DNA of 21,339 nt from Bordetella parapertussis (lineage in GTDB: Bacteria > Pseudomonadota > Gammaproteobacteria > Burkholderiales > Burkholderiaceae_C), in contig CAMCTC010000079.1 of assembly GCA_945878355.1 (NCBI GenBank), forward strand, positions 1 to 21,339, given 5' to 3'. The notes below the pieces were generated by a model that worked only from the letters and a program-made list of their open reading frames with translations, was not told where the DNA came from and made no database searches. Shown one piece after another: positions 8,183 to 16,067 of the stretch (its first letter is position 1; every line of letters begins with the position of its first letter). The position numbers were made by a program, and so were the translations under genes.

Positions 8183-11100
8183 ATGAATAGCGCGACGCTG
8201 ATGGGCCTGCTGGTCTGCGCGATAACCCTTATCGGCTGCGGCGGCGGTGCTGACGCCAAGTTGGCAACCGGGTCAAACATGCAGGCCAACAGCCCTGCGA
8301 TGGCCAGAGCGCTAGGTGCCAGCGTGGTTGAAGTGCCTTCGTCAGTCTTGGTCGATCAAGCGGTGAACCTGCAGGATGCGATCGCAATCCTCAAGTTGAT
8401 CGTCGGCCTCGATGTCAACAGTACGGGACAGGCCGTCACGCCTTACCAGGTGTATGCGGCCGACTTCGACGGCAACGGCAAGGTCGAGTTGACCGACGCG
8501 ATCGGCGTGCTCAAGCACGTGGTCGGCCTGGATTCGCCGATCCCAAAGTGGGTATTTTTCAACCAGTCTGGCGGTGCGCCGGTCGTCAGCGACAAGCTCA
8601 ATCCCGCTCAGCCTCCCGAACTGGGCGCAGACATTGGCGTGTCTTCCGCCGTCAACGTCAGCCTGGTAGCGGCGCTGCGAGGCGATGTGGTCGGCAGCAC
8701 GCTGAGTTATGCCTGGACAATGGGCGCCAAGCCTGCGGGCAGCAAAGCGGTTTTGACCGACGCGGCGCCGGTCTTCACGGTCGATCTGGTCGGCGACTAT
8801 GTGGCGACCTTGACGGCCACCGATGGCAGCGCGAACACCGCCATTGCGACTGTCACGCTGACGGCCGCGGTCAAGGCCGTGGCGCCCGCCGCGCCGACAG
8901 CGCTCGTCGCCACCGCCGGTGATGCGTCGGTCAGCATCGCTTTCACCCCGGGCGCCGCGGGCAGCGCCAGCCTCAGCTACACCGCGAGCTGCACCGTCGC
9001 CGGGGTCGCGAAGACCGGCAACGGTGCTGCCAGCCCGATCATCGTGACGGGCTTGAGCAATGGCACCGGTTACGCCTGCACGGTCACCGCCGCGAACAGC
9101 GCCGGCACCAGCGCGCCTTCTGCGGCCGTGTCTGTGACGCCGGTTGCCAAGCTCGCTGTTCCGGGCAAACCCACGGTCAGCTCGGTGGCGGCTGGCAACG
9201 CGCAGGTCAGCGTCGCGTTCACGGCACCTTCGACCGGCGGCGCTGGCATCAGCAGCTATACCGTGATCTGCAGCGGTTCGCTCAGTGCCAGCGGCAACAG
9301 CAGCCCGATCATCGTCACCGGACTGAGCAATGGCAGCAGCTATAGCTGCACGGTGACCGCAGCCAACAGCGCCGGATCGGGCGAAGCCTCTGCCGTATCG
9401 GCGAGCTTTACGCCGACCGCCGGGGTGGCCCAAACCGTCTATCACGCGCCGGCACCGTTTGCCTCGGTCTTGAAATCAAACTATCAAGCCGCCAATCTGG
9501 TGTCGGTCAGCGCGATGTTGCACCGAGGCCGGTACCTGATCTCCGATTCGGCTAGCGCGACCGCAAGTGCGAACTATCTCAGTATCGGTACGTCCTACAG
9601 CGCGTCCACTGGTTTTGCGCTGGAGTCAGGAGCGATCGCCACGGGTTCGACCTACAACACCTATCTGTCCAAACTGGTGCAGGTGATGGCGGATGCCTCC
9701 GGCTATTTCAGGCTCGACTCGCATCTGCATCCGAACAACTCGATCGATGCCGATGCGGCGGATGGCAACCGATTGAAATTCCGCAACAACTTCGGCAAAG
9801 CGGCGCAAACCTACGGTTACGTCGTGTTCTCTTACGACGGCGCCACCAAATTGCTTCAGGCGCGCAAGCGATACAAATACAGCTACGATGCAGTGAGTTT
9901 TGCGGCGAGCTACACCGAAGACAGTTCATTCGCTGCCGCAAACTACTACGTCAATGCTGCGGCTGGGTTTTACAGTCTGGTCGCAGGCGCTGCTTCGGCC
10001 AGCAAGTTCTATCTCTACAATTCTCCGATCGATTTCAGCGTGCCAGTCGACATGAATCCGCTGTTGACAGCCCCAGTCAGCAACGCTGCGGCGGCTTTCA
10101 AGAGCAAGACCACGACCGCTGCCACCGAGGGCGCCAACGGCTCGATCTATCGGAGCGTCAATTCGACCTACCGTGGCCAGGTATTGACAGCGGGCAGCGA
10201 TGCAACGACCAAGACCAATGCCGACGCGATGCTGGCAAAGATCAAGACGGCGGTCGAATCCAAAGGCGAGAAGCTTCGCTACGACACGGCTGTCTACACG
10301 GTATTCAGAGACGCTGCGCTGGCGACCACCTTGGTCAGCGATGCGATTGCCGACGGTGCGCCCGGACAAAATCTCGTGCCTTATGTCTACTTCACGAACG
10401 AGCAAGACGCGAGCGGCAATTACCACCCCTTCATGATCGTCGTGAATTACGGCAATCCGGCATCGCCGCACGGCTTGCTGGACATCCCCAGGCCGCCTGG
10501 GGATGGTCAAGGCGGGGGTTACCAAGTGCAAAAGGTCACGCGCTACTCGAACCTCGAAAACTACATCACCAGAATTCCGATGAAGGATTACGGTGTGGTG
10601 ACCTCGGTGACCGAGAATAAGTTGACGGCGACCTTGTTGAGCGATGTTGGCGGGAATATCTTATCGGCTAACGTCTACAGCTATGCGAGCATCGCCGACA
10701 ACGGTTTGCTGATCGACGGCTCGGTGATGTTCCCGGTCTTCAACAACACCTTGATCCCTTCGCAAGCGGTCGGCGAACTGACCGCCAGCGGTTGCCATGT
10801 CGGCCAAGGTGGCGGCGGCCCGCATTGCCATGCCGACGGTTCACAGAGCGGCAACGGTGTCAGGCTCTACAACGACAGCGACTATGTCGGCAAGAGCCAC
10901 CCGCCGTTGATCGGTTTCGGCTACGACGGGGTCGCGCTGTTCGGGGTCTATCGCGCCGGCACCGACACCGCGATGTTGGGTTCTGGGACGGCGCTCGATG
11001 GTTTTGGCGGGCATGCCCACGACGGCATCGGATACCACTACCACGCGCACCTGGTGCCCAATTACCCGCTCGCCGGATCGGCCACAGGCTACACGCTGCA

Positions 11101-11209
11101 TGTGCTGATGAAGGGCGCCTACATCGGCAAGATCAACAGCGTTCCCTATTTCAATGTGCGAACAGGGTTCAACAACAACAAATACATGGGCGGGACGGTC
11201 CCACCGTGA
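8183..11209 (+). CDS. Large lipoprotein: dockerin-like, Ig/PKD, two Fn3-like and YHYH domains
   Basis: This 1008-residue protein starts with a lipoprotein signal (lipobox LIGC, Cys19), so it is probably anchored to the outer membrane. AGGA seven bases before the ATG supports the start. Domains follow in order. Residues 58-117 hold two dockerin-like repeats with the calcium loop DFDGNGKVELTD (94-105). About 150-225 is an Ig/PKD-like domain (LSYAWTMGAKPAGS, DYVATLTATDG). About 235-412 holds two Fn3-like domains, each with SPIIVTGLSNG. The middle (about 420-740) is unfamiliar and Ser/Ala/Tyr-rich. The C terminus is a YHYH domain with CHVGQGGGGPHCHADG (871-886) and HAHDGIGYHYHAHL (944-957). The clustered His and Cys suggest metal binding; the function of YHYH proteins is not established. 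It follows the TonB receptor on the same strand, suggesting a ligand-capture role for the pair. Confidence 0.88.
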   Translation: MNSATLMGLLVCAITLIGCGGGADAKLATGSNMQANSPAMARALGASVVEVPSSVLVDQAVNLQDAIAILKLIVGLDVNSTGQAVTPYQVYAADFDGNGKVELTDAIGVLKHVVGLDSPIPKWVFFNQSGGAPVVSDKLNPAQPPELGADIGVSSAVNVSLVAALRGDVVGSTLSYAWTMGAKPAGSKAVLTDAAPVFTVDLVGDYVATLTATDGSANTAIATVTLTAAVKAVAPAAPTALVATAGDASVSIAFTPGAAGSASLSYTASCTVAGVAKTGNGAASPIIVTGLSNGTGYACTVTAANSAGTSAPSAAVSVTPVAKLAVPGKPTVSSVAAGNAQVSVAFTAPSTGGAGISSYTVICSGSLSASGNSSPIIVTGLSNGSSYSCTVTAANSAGSGEASAVSASFTPTAGVAQTVYHAPAPFASVLKSNYQAANLVSVSAMLHRGRYLISDSASATASANYLSIGTSYSASTGFALESGAIATGSTYNTYLSKLVQVMADASGYFRLDSHLHPNNSIDADAADGNRLKFRNNFGKAAQTYGYVVFSYDGATKLLQARKRYKYSYDAVSFAASYTEDSSFAAANYYVNAAAGFYSLVAGAASASKFYLYNSPIDFSVPVDMNPLLTAPVSNAAAAFKSKTTTAATEGANGSIYRSVNSTYRGQVLTAGSDATTKTNADAMLAKIKTAVESKGEKLRYDTAVYTVFRDAALATTLVSDAIADGAPGQNLVPYVYFTNEQDASGNYHPFMIVVNYGNPASPHGLLDIPRPPGDGQGGGYQVQKVTRYSNLENYITRIPMKDYGVVTSVTENKLTATLLSDVGGNILSANVYSYASIADNGLLIDGSVMFPVFNNTLIPSQAVGELTASGCHVGQGGGGPHCHADGSQSGNGVRLYNDSDYVGKSHPPLIGFGYDGVALFGVYRAGTDTAMLGSGTALDGFGGHAHDGIGYHYHAHLVPNYPLAGSATGYTLHVLMKGAYIGKINSVPYFNVRTGFNNNKYMGGTVPP

Positions 11210-11264
11210 AGCGCGAAAGCCGGGTCAGTTGCGTGCCCATGGGCACCAAGCCTTGCGCTGGTTG

Positions 11265-11858
11265 ATGGCGCGTCTCTTCCCCGGTTCGGTGTCTGGATTT
11301 CTAGACCAGGCGAAGACCTGGGCTGCCGGTCTCGCCTGCGCGCTGCTGACCGTGGCTGCGTCGGCGCACGATGCTAATTTAACGTTAGAGCGGCTAGAGT
11401 CTCGGCGCTTAAGCCTTGTGCTGGTGCTCGACCCGATCCAAAGCCTGCACCAGTGGCTGGCGCCGCAGCTTAGCCGGCAGGCTTTCCTGACGGTCTACTG
11501 CAACAAGCCGCTGCCTGAATTTCAGGCCGAGTTGCGGCAAGCCTTGGCTTCGGTGGAGGCTGGCATCCGGCTCAGCGGCCCCGAGGGCGTCGATCTGACC
11601 TTCAGCGGCTGGAATTGGCCCAGCGCGGCGCAATGGCAGGAACGCTTGCGCGAGCAGATCTTGCGCATGCTGGCGCCCGCCACAACGCGCGAGCATGACC
11701 TGGTGCTGGAACTGCGCACGCAGGCCATCAGCAAGCGAACAATCGGTCGCGTTCAACTGAGCTTGCCCGTCAGCTTGCAGCCGGTGCTGGTGATTCGGCC
11801 TGGCATCGAGCAGTTCTGGCTCAATGGCCTGGCGCCGACGGCTATCCTGGATTTCTAG
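11265..11858 (+). CDS. Small exported protein of unknown function
   Basis: From the ATG at 11265 the product is 197 residues. A signal-like segment spans about 16-34 (TWAAGLACALLTVAASA, cleavage before His35), and the mature part begins HDANLTLERLESRRL. The rest is a mix of amphipathic helices and strands (LSLVLVLDPIQSLHQWL, VDLTFSGWNW, LVLELRTQAISKRT) with one Cys (in VYCNK). No catalytic motif was recognised. An in-frame extension back to 11154 would overlap the lipoprotein gene and hides the signal peptide inside, so it was not used. It lies 55 bp behind the YHYH lipoprotein and may be cotranscribed with it. Its end is nine bases from the end of convergent suhB. Confidence 0.6.
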   Translation: MARLFPGSVSGFLDQAKTWAAGLACALLTVAASAHDANLTLERLESRRLSLVLVLDPIQSLHQWLAPQLSRQAFLTVYCNKPLPEFQAELRQALASVEAGIRLSGPEGVDLTFSGWNWPSAAQWQERLREQILRMLAPATTREHDLVLELRTQAISKRTIGRVQLSLPVSLQPVLVIRPGIEQFWLNGLAPTAILDF

Positions 11859-11861
11859 GGG

Positions 11862-11876
11862 CCGTTCTCAGAACGG
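11862..11876. repeat. 15-bp palindrome at a convergent junction
   Basis: CCGTTCT-C-AGAACGG overlaps the suhB stop codon and lies three bases after the end of the exported-protein gene. It can form a six-base-pair hairpin with a three-base loop in either transcript. No U-run follows on either side, so it is at most a weak 3'-end structure. Confidence 0.4.
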
Positions 11877-13031
11877 TGCATCACCGGGTTTGCGGCGAGG
11901 TTTGAATTGACCTGGCGCGGGGCCTCGGCGCTCGCCTGGTCCCGAACCACCACCGCCTCGGAAATCACCGCGGCCTTCGGGTCTAGGGCCGCCGCGTGGC
12001 GGTCTGCGGTCGTCGAATCCTGCGCCAGCAGGTGGCGGGCTGCCCTCGATCTTGCGGATTCGTACAGGCTTGCGTTCGCGTTCGACCACCGGCGCCGACT
12101 CGTCGACCGCTGGGGTCTGCACCGGCTCGGCGATACCGGCCGCGAGCGTCGCGATCACGCTGTCCGAGGCCGAGCCACCTTCGGCCACCAGCGCGGCAAG
12201 GCTGTCGCCCGCCTCATCGCCCTTGATCACCCGGGTAAACGGCGCGAGCAAGGTCACCAACTGGCCATAAACCTTGGGGTTGCCGGCCACCAGTTCGCGT
12301 TGGTACAGGAAATCGGACTCGCCAGTGAAGTTGCCCACCAAGCCGCCGGCTTCGGTGATCATCAGCGTGCCAGCGGCCATGTCCCAAGGCTGCAAGCCGG
12401 TCTCGAAGAAGCCGTCATACCAGCCCGCGGCGACATAACACAGGTCTAGCGCGGCAGCGCCCGGTCTGCGCAAGCCGGCACAGGCCAGCGTCACGGCTTC
12501 GAACATCTTCATGTAGCGCTGCAGGTTGTCGCCGCGACGGAACGGGAAACCGGTGCCGATCAGCGAGTCGGCGAGCCGCGTGCGTTTGGACACCCGCAGC
12601 CGCTTGTCGTTGAGAAACGCACCGCGTCCGCGTGATGCGTAGAACAAGTCGTTGCGGCTCGGGTCGTAGACCACCGCCTGTTGCACCACACCTCGGAAGG
12701 CCAGCGCGATCGACACTGCGTAGACCGGAAAGCCATGCAGGAAATTGGTGGTGCCGTCCAGAGGGTCGATGATCCAGGTGAACTCGCTGTCCTTGGAGCC
12801 ATGTTCGCGGCCCGACTCTTCGGCCAGGATGCCGTGGCCCGGGTAGGCGGTGAGCAATGTCTCAATGATCACGGCCTCCGCCGCCTGGTCGACTTCGGTG
12901 ACGAAATCGTTCGGCCCCTTGCTGGTGATCTTGAGCAGGTCCAGGTCCTGCGAGCCCCGGTTGATGATCGCCCCGGCAGCGCGCGCTGCCTTGATGGCGG
13001 TGTTGAGCATGGGGTGTAGCGATTGCGACAT
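11868..13031 (-). CDS. suhB: Inositol monophosphatase family protein SuhB with Arg/Gly-rich tail
   Basis: The first 265 residues are a standard Mg-dependent inositol monophosphatase. Metal-site residues are in LAEESG (E71-E72), [11 protein letters not shown] (D89, D92) and PWDMAAG (D217). In Enterobacteria SuhB also acts with Nus factors in rRNA antitermination. The oddity is length: 387 residues against about 265-270 usual. The extra ~120 residues start with a low-complexity acidic/Ala stretch (270-318), then a basic run [10 protein letters not shown] (321-330), then an Arg/Gly/Pro-rich region (342-383) with [20 protein letters not shown], reminiscent of RGG-type RNA-binding tails. The frame is continuous, so the tail is genuine coding sequence. 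It is divergent from trmJ with 173 bp between. Confidence 0.93.
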   Translation of the reverse strand: MSQSLHPMLNTAIKAARAAGAIINRGSQDLDLLKITSKGPNDFVTEVDQAAEAVIIETLLTAYPGHGILAEESGREHGSKDSEFTWIIDPLDGTTNFLHGFPVYAVSIALAFRGVVQQAVVYDPSRNDLFYASRGRGAFLNDKRLRVSKRTRLADSLIGTGFPFRRGDNLQRYMKMFEAVTLACAGLRRPGAAALDLCYVAAGWYDGFFETGLQPWDMAAGTLMITEAGGLVGNFTGESDFLYQRELVAGNPKVYGQLVTLLAPFTRVIKGDEAGDSLAALVAEGGSASDSVIATLAAGIAEPVQTPAVDESAPVVERERKPVRIRKIEGSPPPAGAGFDDRRPPRGGPRPEGRGDFRGGGGSGPGERRGPAPGQFKPRRKPGDAPF

Positions 13032-13129
13032 GGGTCGTCCTGGGTGGATCGTGCTGACGCCGGAGCGCAGGGCACAGATCAGGGGCTGGCGGGGAGAAAG
13101 AGCGCGGGTGCTGCCGGCCTCGATGCTGT

Positions 13130-13171
13130 GAGGACCGCTGCGAGGACTGCTGCGAGGACTGCTGCGAGGAC
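13130..13171. repeat. 12-bp tandem repeat, about 3.5 copies
   Basis: The unit GAGGACTGCTGC occurs at 13142-13153 and 13154-13165, with one mismatch at 13130-13141 (GAGGACCGCTGC) and a partial copy from 13166. It lies between divergent suhB and trmJ, about 30-75 bases upstream of the trmJ start. Copy number could vary by slippage and alter the spacing of the promoter region; that is inference. Confidence 0.7.
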
Positions 13172-13204
13172 AATCGGCAGGTCCAAGAACAGGAGTTTAC
13201 CCTT

Positions 13205-13957
13205 GTGACCGCCAACACCCCACTGCCTGACAACGACCGCACCCGCTTTGTGCTGCTCAACCCCAGCCACCCCGGCAATGTGGGTGCCACCGCGCGGGCG
13301 ATGAAGGTGATGGGCTTTTCCGATCTGGTGCTGGTGCGTCCGCGCTTTGCCGATGTGTTGAGTCAGGAGGACACGGTGGCGATGGCCAGCGGTGCGGCTG
13401 ACATCCTCGTGCGCGCGCGTGTCGTCGACAGCCTGGTCGAGGCACTGGATGGCGTCAGCCACGCTTGCGCCACCGCGATGACACCGCGCGACTTCGGCCC
13501 GCCTACCGCGGCGCCGCGCGATCACCTGCCAGCGTTGGCAGCCCAGGTCCTTGATGGGGTGCAGCGGGTCGCTTTCGTCTTTGGCAGTGAGCGCTACGGC
13601 ATGCTCAACGAGGACGTCTGGCGCTGCCATGTCTGCCTGAGCATCCCCACCCATCCCGATTACGGCTCGCTCAATCTGGCCCAGGCGGTGCAACTGATCG
13701 CCTACGACTGGCGTGTTGCGCTGGGCGGGCACGCGGTGCTGGCGCGCACTGCCGAGCCGGTGCCCGCAGATGGTGCCGAGGTGGCCGGTGCGCTCGCCCA
13801 TTGGCAGCAGGTGCTCGAAGCGATCGGTTTTCTAGACCCGGCCGCTCCCAAGCGCCTGATGCCGAGGCTGCAGCAACTGATCAACCGTGCCCAACCGACT
13901 CGCGAGGAACTGCACATCCTGCGCGGCATCGCAAGAGCAGTGGGGAAATGTGCCTGA
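13205..13957 (+). CDS. trmJ: tRNA (Cm32/Um32) 2'-O-methyltransferase TrmJ
   Basis: This 250-residue SPOUT-class enzyme transfers a methyl group from SAM to the 2'-O of nucleotide 32 in tRNA anticodon loops. The three SPOUT motifs are present: NPSHPGNVGATARAMKVMGF (19-38) with the catalytic Arg31, FVFGSERYGMLNED (124-137), and IPTHPDYGSLNLAQAVQL (147-164), which forms the knot and binds SAM. Length fits the family. The start is GTG at 13205, chosen because AGGAG lies nine bases upstream (13191-13195) and no nearby in-frame ATG fits. It is divergent from suhB and followed by cysE on the same strand, an order common in Betaproteobacteria. Confidence 0.93.
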   Translation: MTANTPLPDNDRTRFVLLNPSHPGNVGATARAMKVMGFSDLVLVRPRFADVLSQEDTVAMASGAADILVRARVVDSLVEALDGVSHACATAMTPRDFGPPTAAPRDHLPALAAQVLDGVQRVAFVFGSERYGMLNEDVWRCHVCLSIPTHPDYGSLNLAQAVQLIAYDWRVALGGHAVLARTAEPVPADGAEVAGALAHWQQVLEAIGFLDPAAPKRLMPRLQQLINRAQPTREELHILRGIARAVGKCA

Positions 13958-13967
13958 TCGGTCCTTG

Positions 13968-13983
13968 CCTGGCGACAGCCAGG
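13968..13983. other. Stem-loop between trmJ and cysE
   Basis: CCTGGC-GACA-GCCAGG forms a perfect six-base-pair stem with a tetraloop, ten bases after the trmJ stop, followed by TCTATTG. The tract after it is only mildly U-rich. It may be a weak terminator or a processing signal before cysE. Confidence 0.35.
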
Positions 13984-14030
13984 TCTATTGACGCCGGCAT
14001 ACACTTCAAAGCCCTGGTCTGGAACCCATC

Positions 14031-14810
14031 ATGCTGAGCCGCCTTCGTGAAGACATCGCTTGCATCCGCGAGCGCGACCCCGCTGCGCGCTCGATGTGGG
14101 AGGTGCTCACCTGCTATCCCGGCTTGCATGCGGTGATCTGGCATCGCTGGGCCAACGCGGCCTGGCGGCACGGCTTCAAATGGGCCGGTCGATTTCTGTC
14201 GCATCTGGGGCGTTTTTTCACCGGCATCGAGATCCATCCTGGCGCTACGCTGGGTCGTCGGGTGTTCATCGACCACGGCATGGGCGTGGTGATCGGCGAG
14301 ACCGCCGAGATCGGCGACGACTGCACGATCTACCAGGGCGTGACGCTGGGTGGCACCTCGCTGGGCCGCGGCACCAAGCGCCATCCGACGCTGGGCAAAG
14401 GCGTGATCGTCGGCGCCAATGCGCAGGTGCTGGGTGGTTTCCTGGTCGGCGAAGGTGTCCGCATTGGCTCGGGCGCGGTGGTGATGAAGGCGGTGCCGGC
14501 CGGCGCCACGGCGGTGGGCAACCCGGCACGCGTCATCCAGGCCGCTGCCGACACGGCGCGCGAGGAGGTGGCTGCCAAGATGGGCTTTTCAGCCTATGGC
14601 GTGACCCAGGGCGATGACCCGGTGTCGCAGGCGATGAAAGGCCTGATCGACAGCGCCGCGGGCCAGGAGCATCAGATCGCGCTGCTGTGGCAAGCGATCG
14701 AGAAGCTGTCGTCCGGCGCGCGCGAACTGCCGGGAGACCACTGCGTGCCGCAGGATGCCCGCACCATCGAGAATTTCGACGCTGAAGGCCTGAACCGACT
14801 GGTCAAGTGA
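14031..14810 (+). CDS. cysE: Serine O-acetyltransferase
   Basis: CysE makes O-acetylserine from serine and acetyl-CoA, the first committed step of cysteine synthesis. The 259-residue protein has an N-terminal helical part (1-60) and a left-handed beta-helix of hexapeptide repeats: [20 protein letters not shown] (66-85), [32 protein letters not shown] and [13 protein letters not shown]. The catalytic His corresponds to His82 in DHGMG, and His118 (KRHPT) to the second active-site His of E. coli CysE. It is the shorter EpsC-like form, lacking the long N-terminal domain of the enterobacterial enzyme. A C-terminal extension of about 85 residues after the helix is mostly alpha-helical. The gene lies 73 bp after trmJ and converges on mogA. 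Confidence 0.95.
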   Translation: MLSRLREDIACIRERDPAARSMWEVLTCYPGLHAVIWHRWANAAWRHGFKWAGRFLSHLGRFFTGIEIHPGATLGRRVFIDHGMGVVIGETAEIGDDCTIYQGVTLGGTSLGRGTKRHPTLGKGVIVGANAQVLGGFLVGEGVRIGSGAVVMKAVPAGATAVGNPARVIQAAADTAREEVAAKMGFSAYGVTQGDDPVSQAMKGLIDSAAGQEHQIALLWQAIEKLSSGARELPGDHCVPQDARTIENFDAEGLNRLVK

Positions 14811-14828
14811 ACCGGCGGGCGGTGGACT

Positions 14829-15449
14829 TCAGGCGGGTGTCGGGCGCTGCGCGCTCTTGGGCCTGAAAGCCTTGCACAGCGTGGCGTCGGTCTCGAGGTA
14901 AGGCCCGCCGATCAAGTCGATGCAATAAGGCACGGCGGCGAAGATGCCTGGCGCAGGCGGCTCGGCCTGCGGCAGTCCTTGCAGCGTCTCGGCGATCGAC
15001 TTGGGCTGGCCCGGCAGGTTGATGATCAGCGCTTTGCCGCGGATCACCGCCACCTGGCGCGACAGGATCGCGGTGGGAACAAAGCGCAGGCTGAGGTTGC
15101 GCATCTGCTCGCCAAAACCCGGCATCACCTTGTCGGCCACCGCCAGCGTGGCCTCGGGCGTGACGTCGCGCGGCGACGGACCGGTGCCCCCGGTGGTCAG
15201 CACCAGGTCGCAAGCGGCCTGGTCGACCAACTCGCGCAGCGCGGCGCTGATGCGGTCTTGCTCATCGGGGATCAACCTGGTTTCCCAGTCGATCGGGTTC
15301 TTCAGCGCACGTGACAGCCAGTCGCGCAGCGCCGGCAGTCCGAGATCCTCGTAGACACCGGCCGAGGCGCGGTCGCTGACCGAGACCAGGCCGATCTTCA
15401 CCCGGTCATGCAAGGGCTCACCCGTGCTGGCTGTGTCAGTCATCGTCAT
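14829..15449 (-). CDS. mogA: Molybdopterin adenylyltransferase MogA
   Basis: MogA adenylylates molybdopterin before molybdenum insertion in molybdenum cofactor synthesis. The 206-residue protein contains the MoaB/Mog fold: IGLVSVSDRAS (19-29), the nucleotide-binding loop TTGGTGPSPRD (85-95) with the conserved Asp, and INLPGQPKS (143-151). Two start codons are possible, 15449 (MTMTDT) and 15443 (MTDT). Either overlaps the end of darP (by 14 or 8 bases), so the two are cotranscribed and probably translationally coupled. A product of this pathway, such as a nitrate reductase, would fit beside nirS in the same genome, but no molybdoenzyme gene lies in this window. Confidence 0.93.
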   Translation of the reverse strand: MTMTDTASTGEPLHDRVKIGLVSVSDRASAGVYEDLGLPALRDWLSRALKNPIDWETRLIPDEQDRISAALRELVDQAACDLVLTTGGTGPSPRDVTPEATLAVADKVMPGFGEQMRNLSLRFVPTAILSRQVAVIRGKALIINLPGQPKSIAETLQGLPQAEPPAPGIFAAVPYCIDLIGGPYLETDATLCKAFRPKSAQRPTPA

Positions 15450-16023
15450 GGCTCTCGTCGTTCGCGCCCGGGTCGATCTCCGGCTTCAGCCAGGGCTTGA
15501 TGAACTGGAACAACTCGCGGTAGCCGCGGCCGTTGCGCTGCTCGGGCGCCGCAGCAGCGTCCTTGCGTGCGGCACGCATCAGGCTGCGCAGTTGCTGCAA
15601 GTCGCTCCCGGGGTAGGTCTGGGCCCAGCGGGTGGCGGCCTCGTCATCGGCCACGAGTTGGTCGCGCCAGAGCTCGACCTCGTGCAACAGCAGCGTCTGC
15701 TTGGCCGATCCCAGCTTGAAACTGTCGACCGCCTCGCGCAGCGGTGCCGGGTCGGCAAAGCGCATCTGCTTGCCGATGTACTGCAGTTGGCGGCGCTTGC
15801 CCTCGAAGCTGCGGGTACGGTGGTATTGCTCGATGGCGTCGCGCAGGATCTCGGGCATCGGTGTTTCGGCCAGCCGCTTGGCTGGCAACTCGACCAGTTC
15901 CTCGCCCAGTGTCTGCAGCAGATGGGCTTGCTGCTTGAGCTTGGTCTTGCTGGGGCGTTCGGGCTGGTACTCGATCACCGAGGGGTCTTCGGGGCTTGGA
16001 CGCATGGGCCGTCTTGGTGGCAT
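15436..16023 (-). CDS. darP: Ribosome-associated assembly factor DarP (YjgA)
   Basis: This YjgA/DarP family protein associates with late 50S assembly intermediates. The conserved core spans about residues 25-185: KTKLKQQAHLLQTLGEELVE, RRQLQYIGKQMR, PLREAVDSFK, LHEVELWRDQLV and RGYRELFQFIKPWL. The acidic C-terminal tail (DPGANDESHDDD) is typical. The start is uncertain. ATG at 16023 gives 195 residues and leaves 44 bp to the divergent pmbA. A GTG at 16047 would add eight residues but leave only 20 bp. Neither has a clear Shine-Dalgarno. The gene overlaps mogA downstream. Confidence 0.9.
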   Translation of the reverse strand: MPPRRPMRPSPEDPSVIEYQPERPSKTKLKQQAHLLQTLGEELVELPAKRLAETPMPEILRDAIEQYHRTRSFEGKRRQLQYIGKQMRFADPAPLREAVDSFKLGSAKQTLLLHEVELWRDQLVADDEAATRWAQTYPGSDLQQLRSLMRAARKDAAAAPEQRNGRGYRELFQFIKPWLKPEIDPGANDESHDDD

Positions 16024-16067
16024 TGGATGGCTATCATTGTCGCCCACCCACGCCAGAGCAACCCCTC

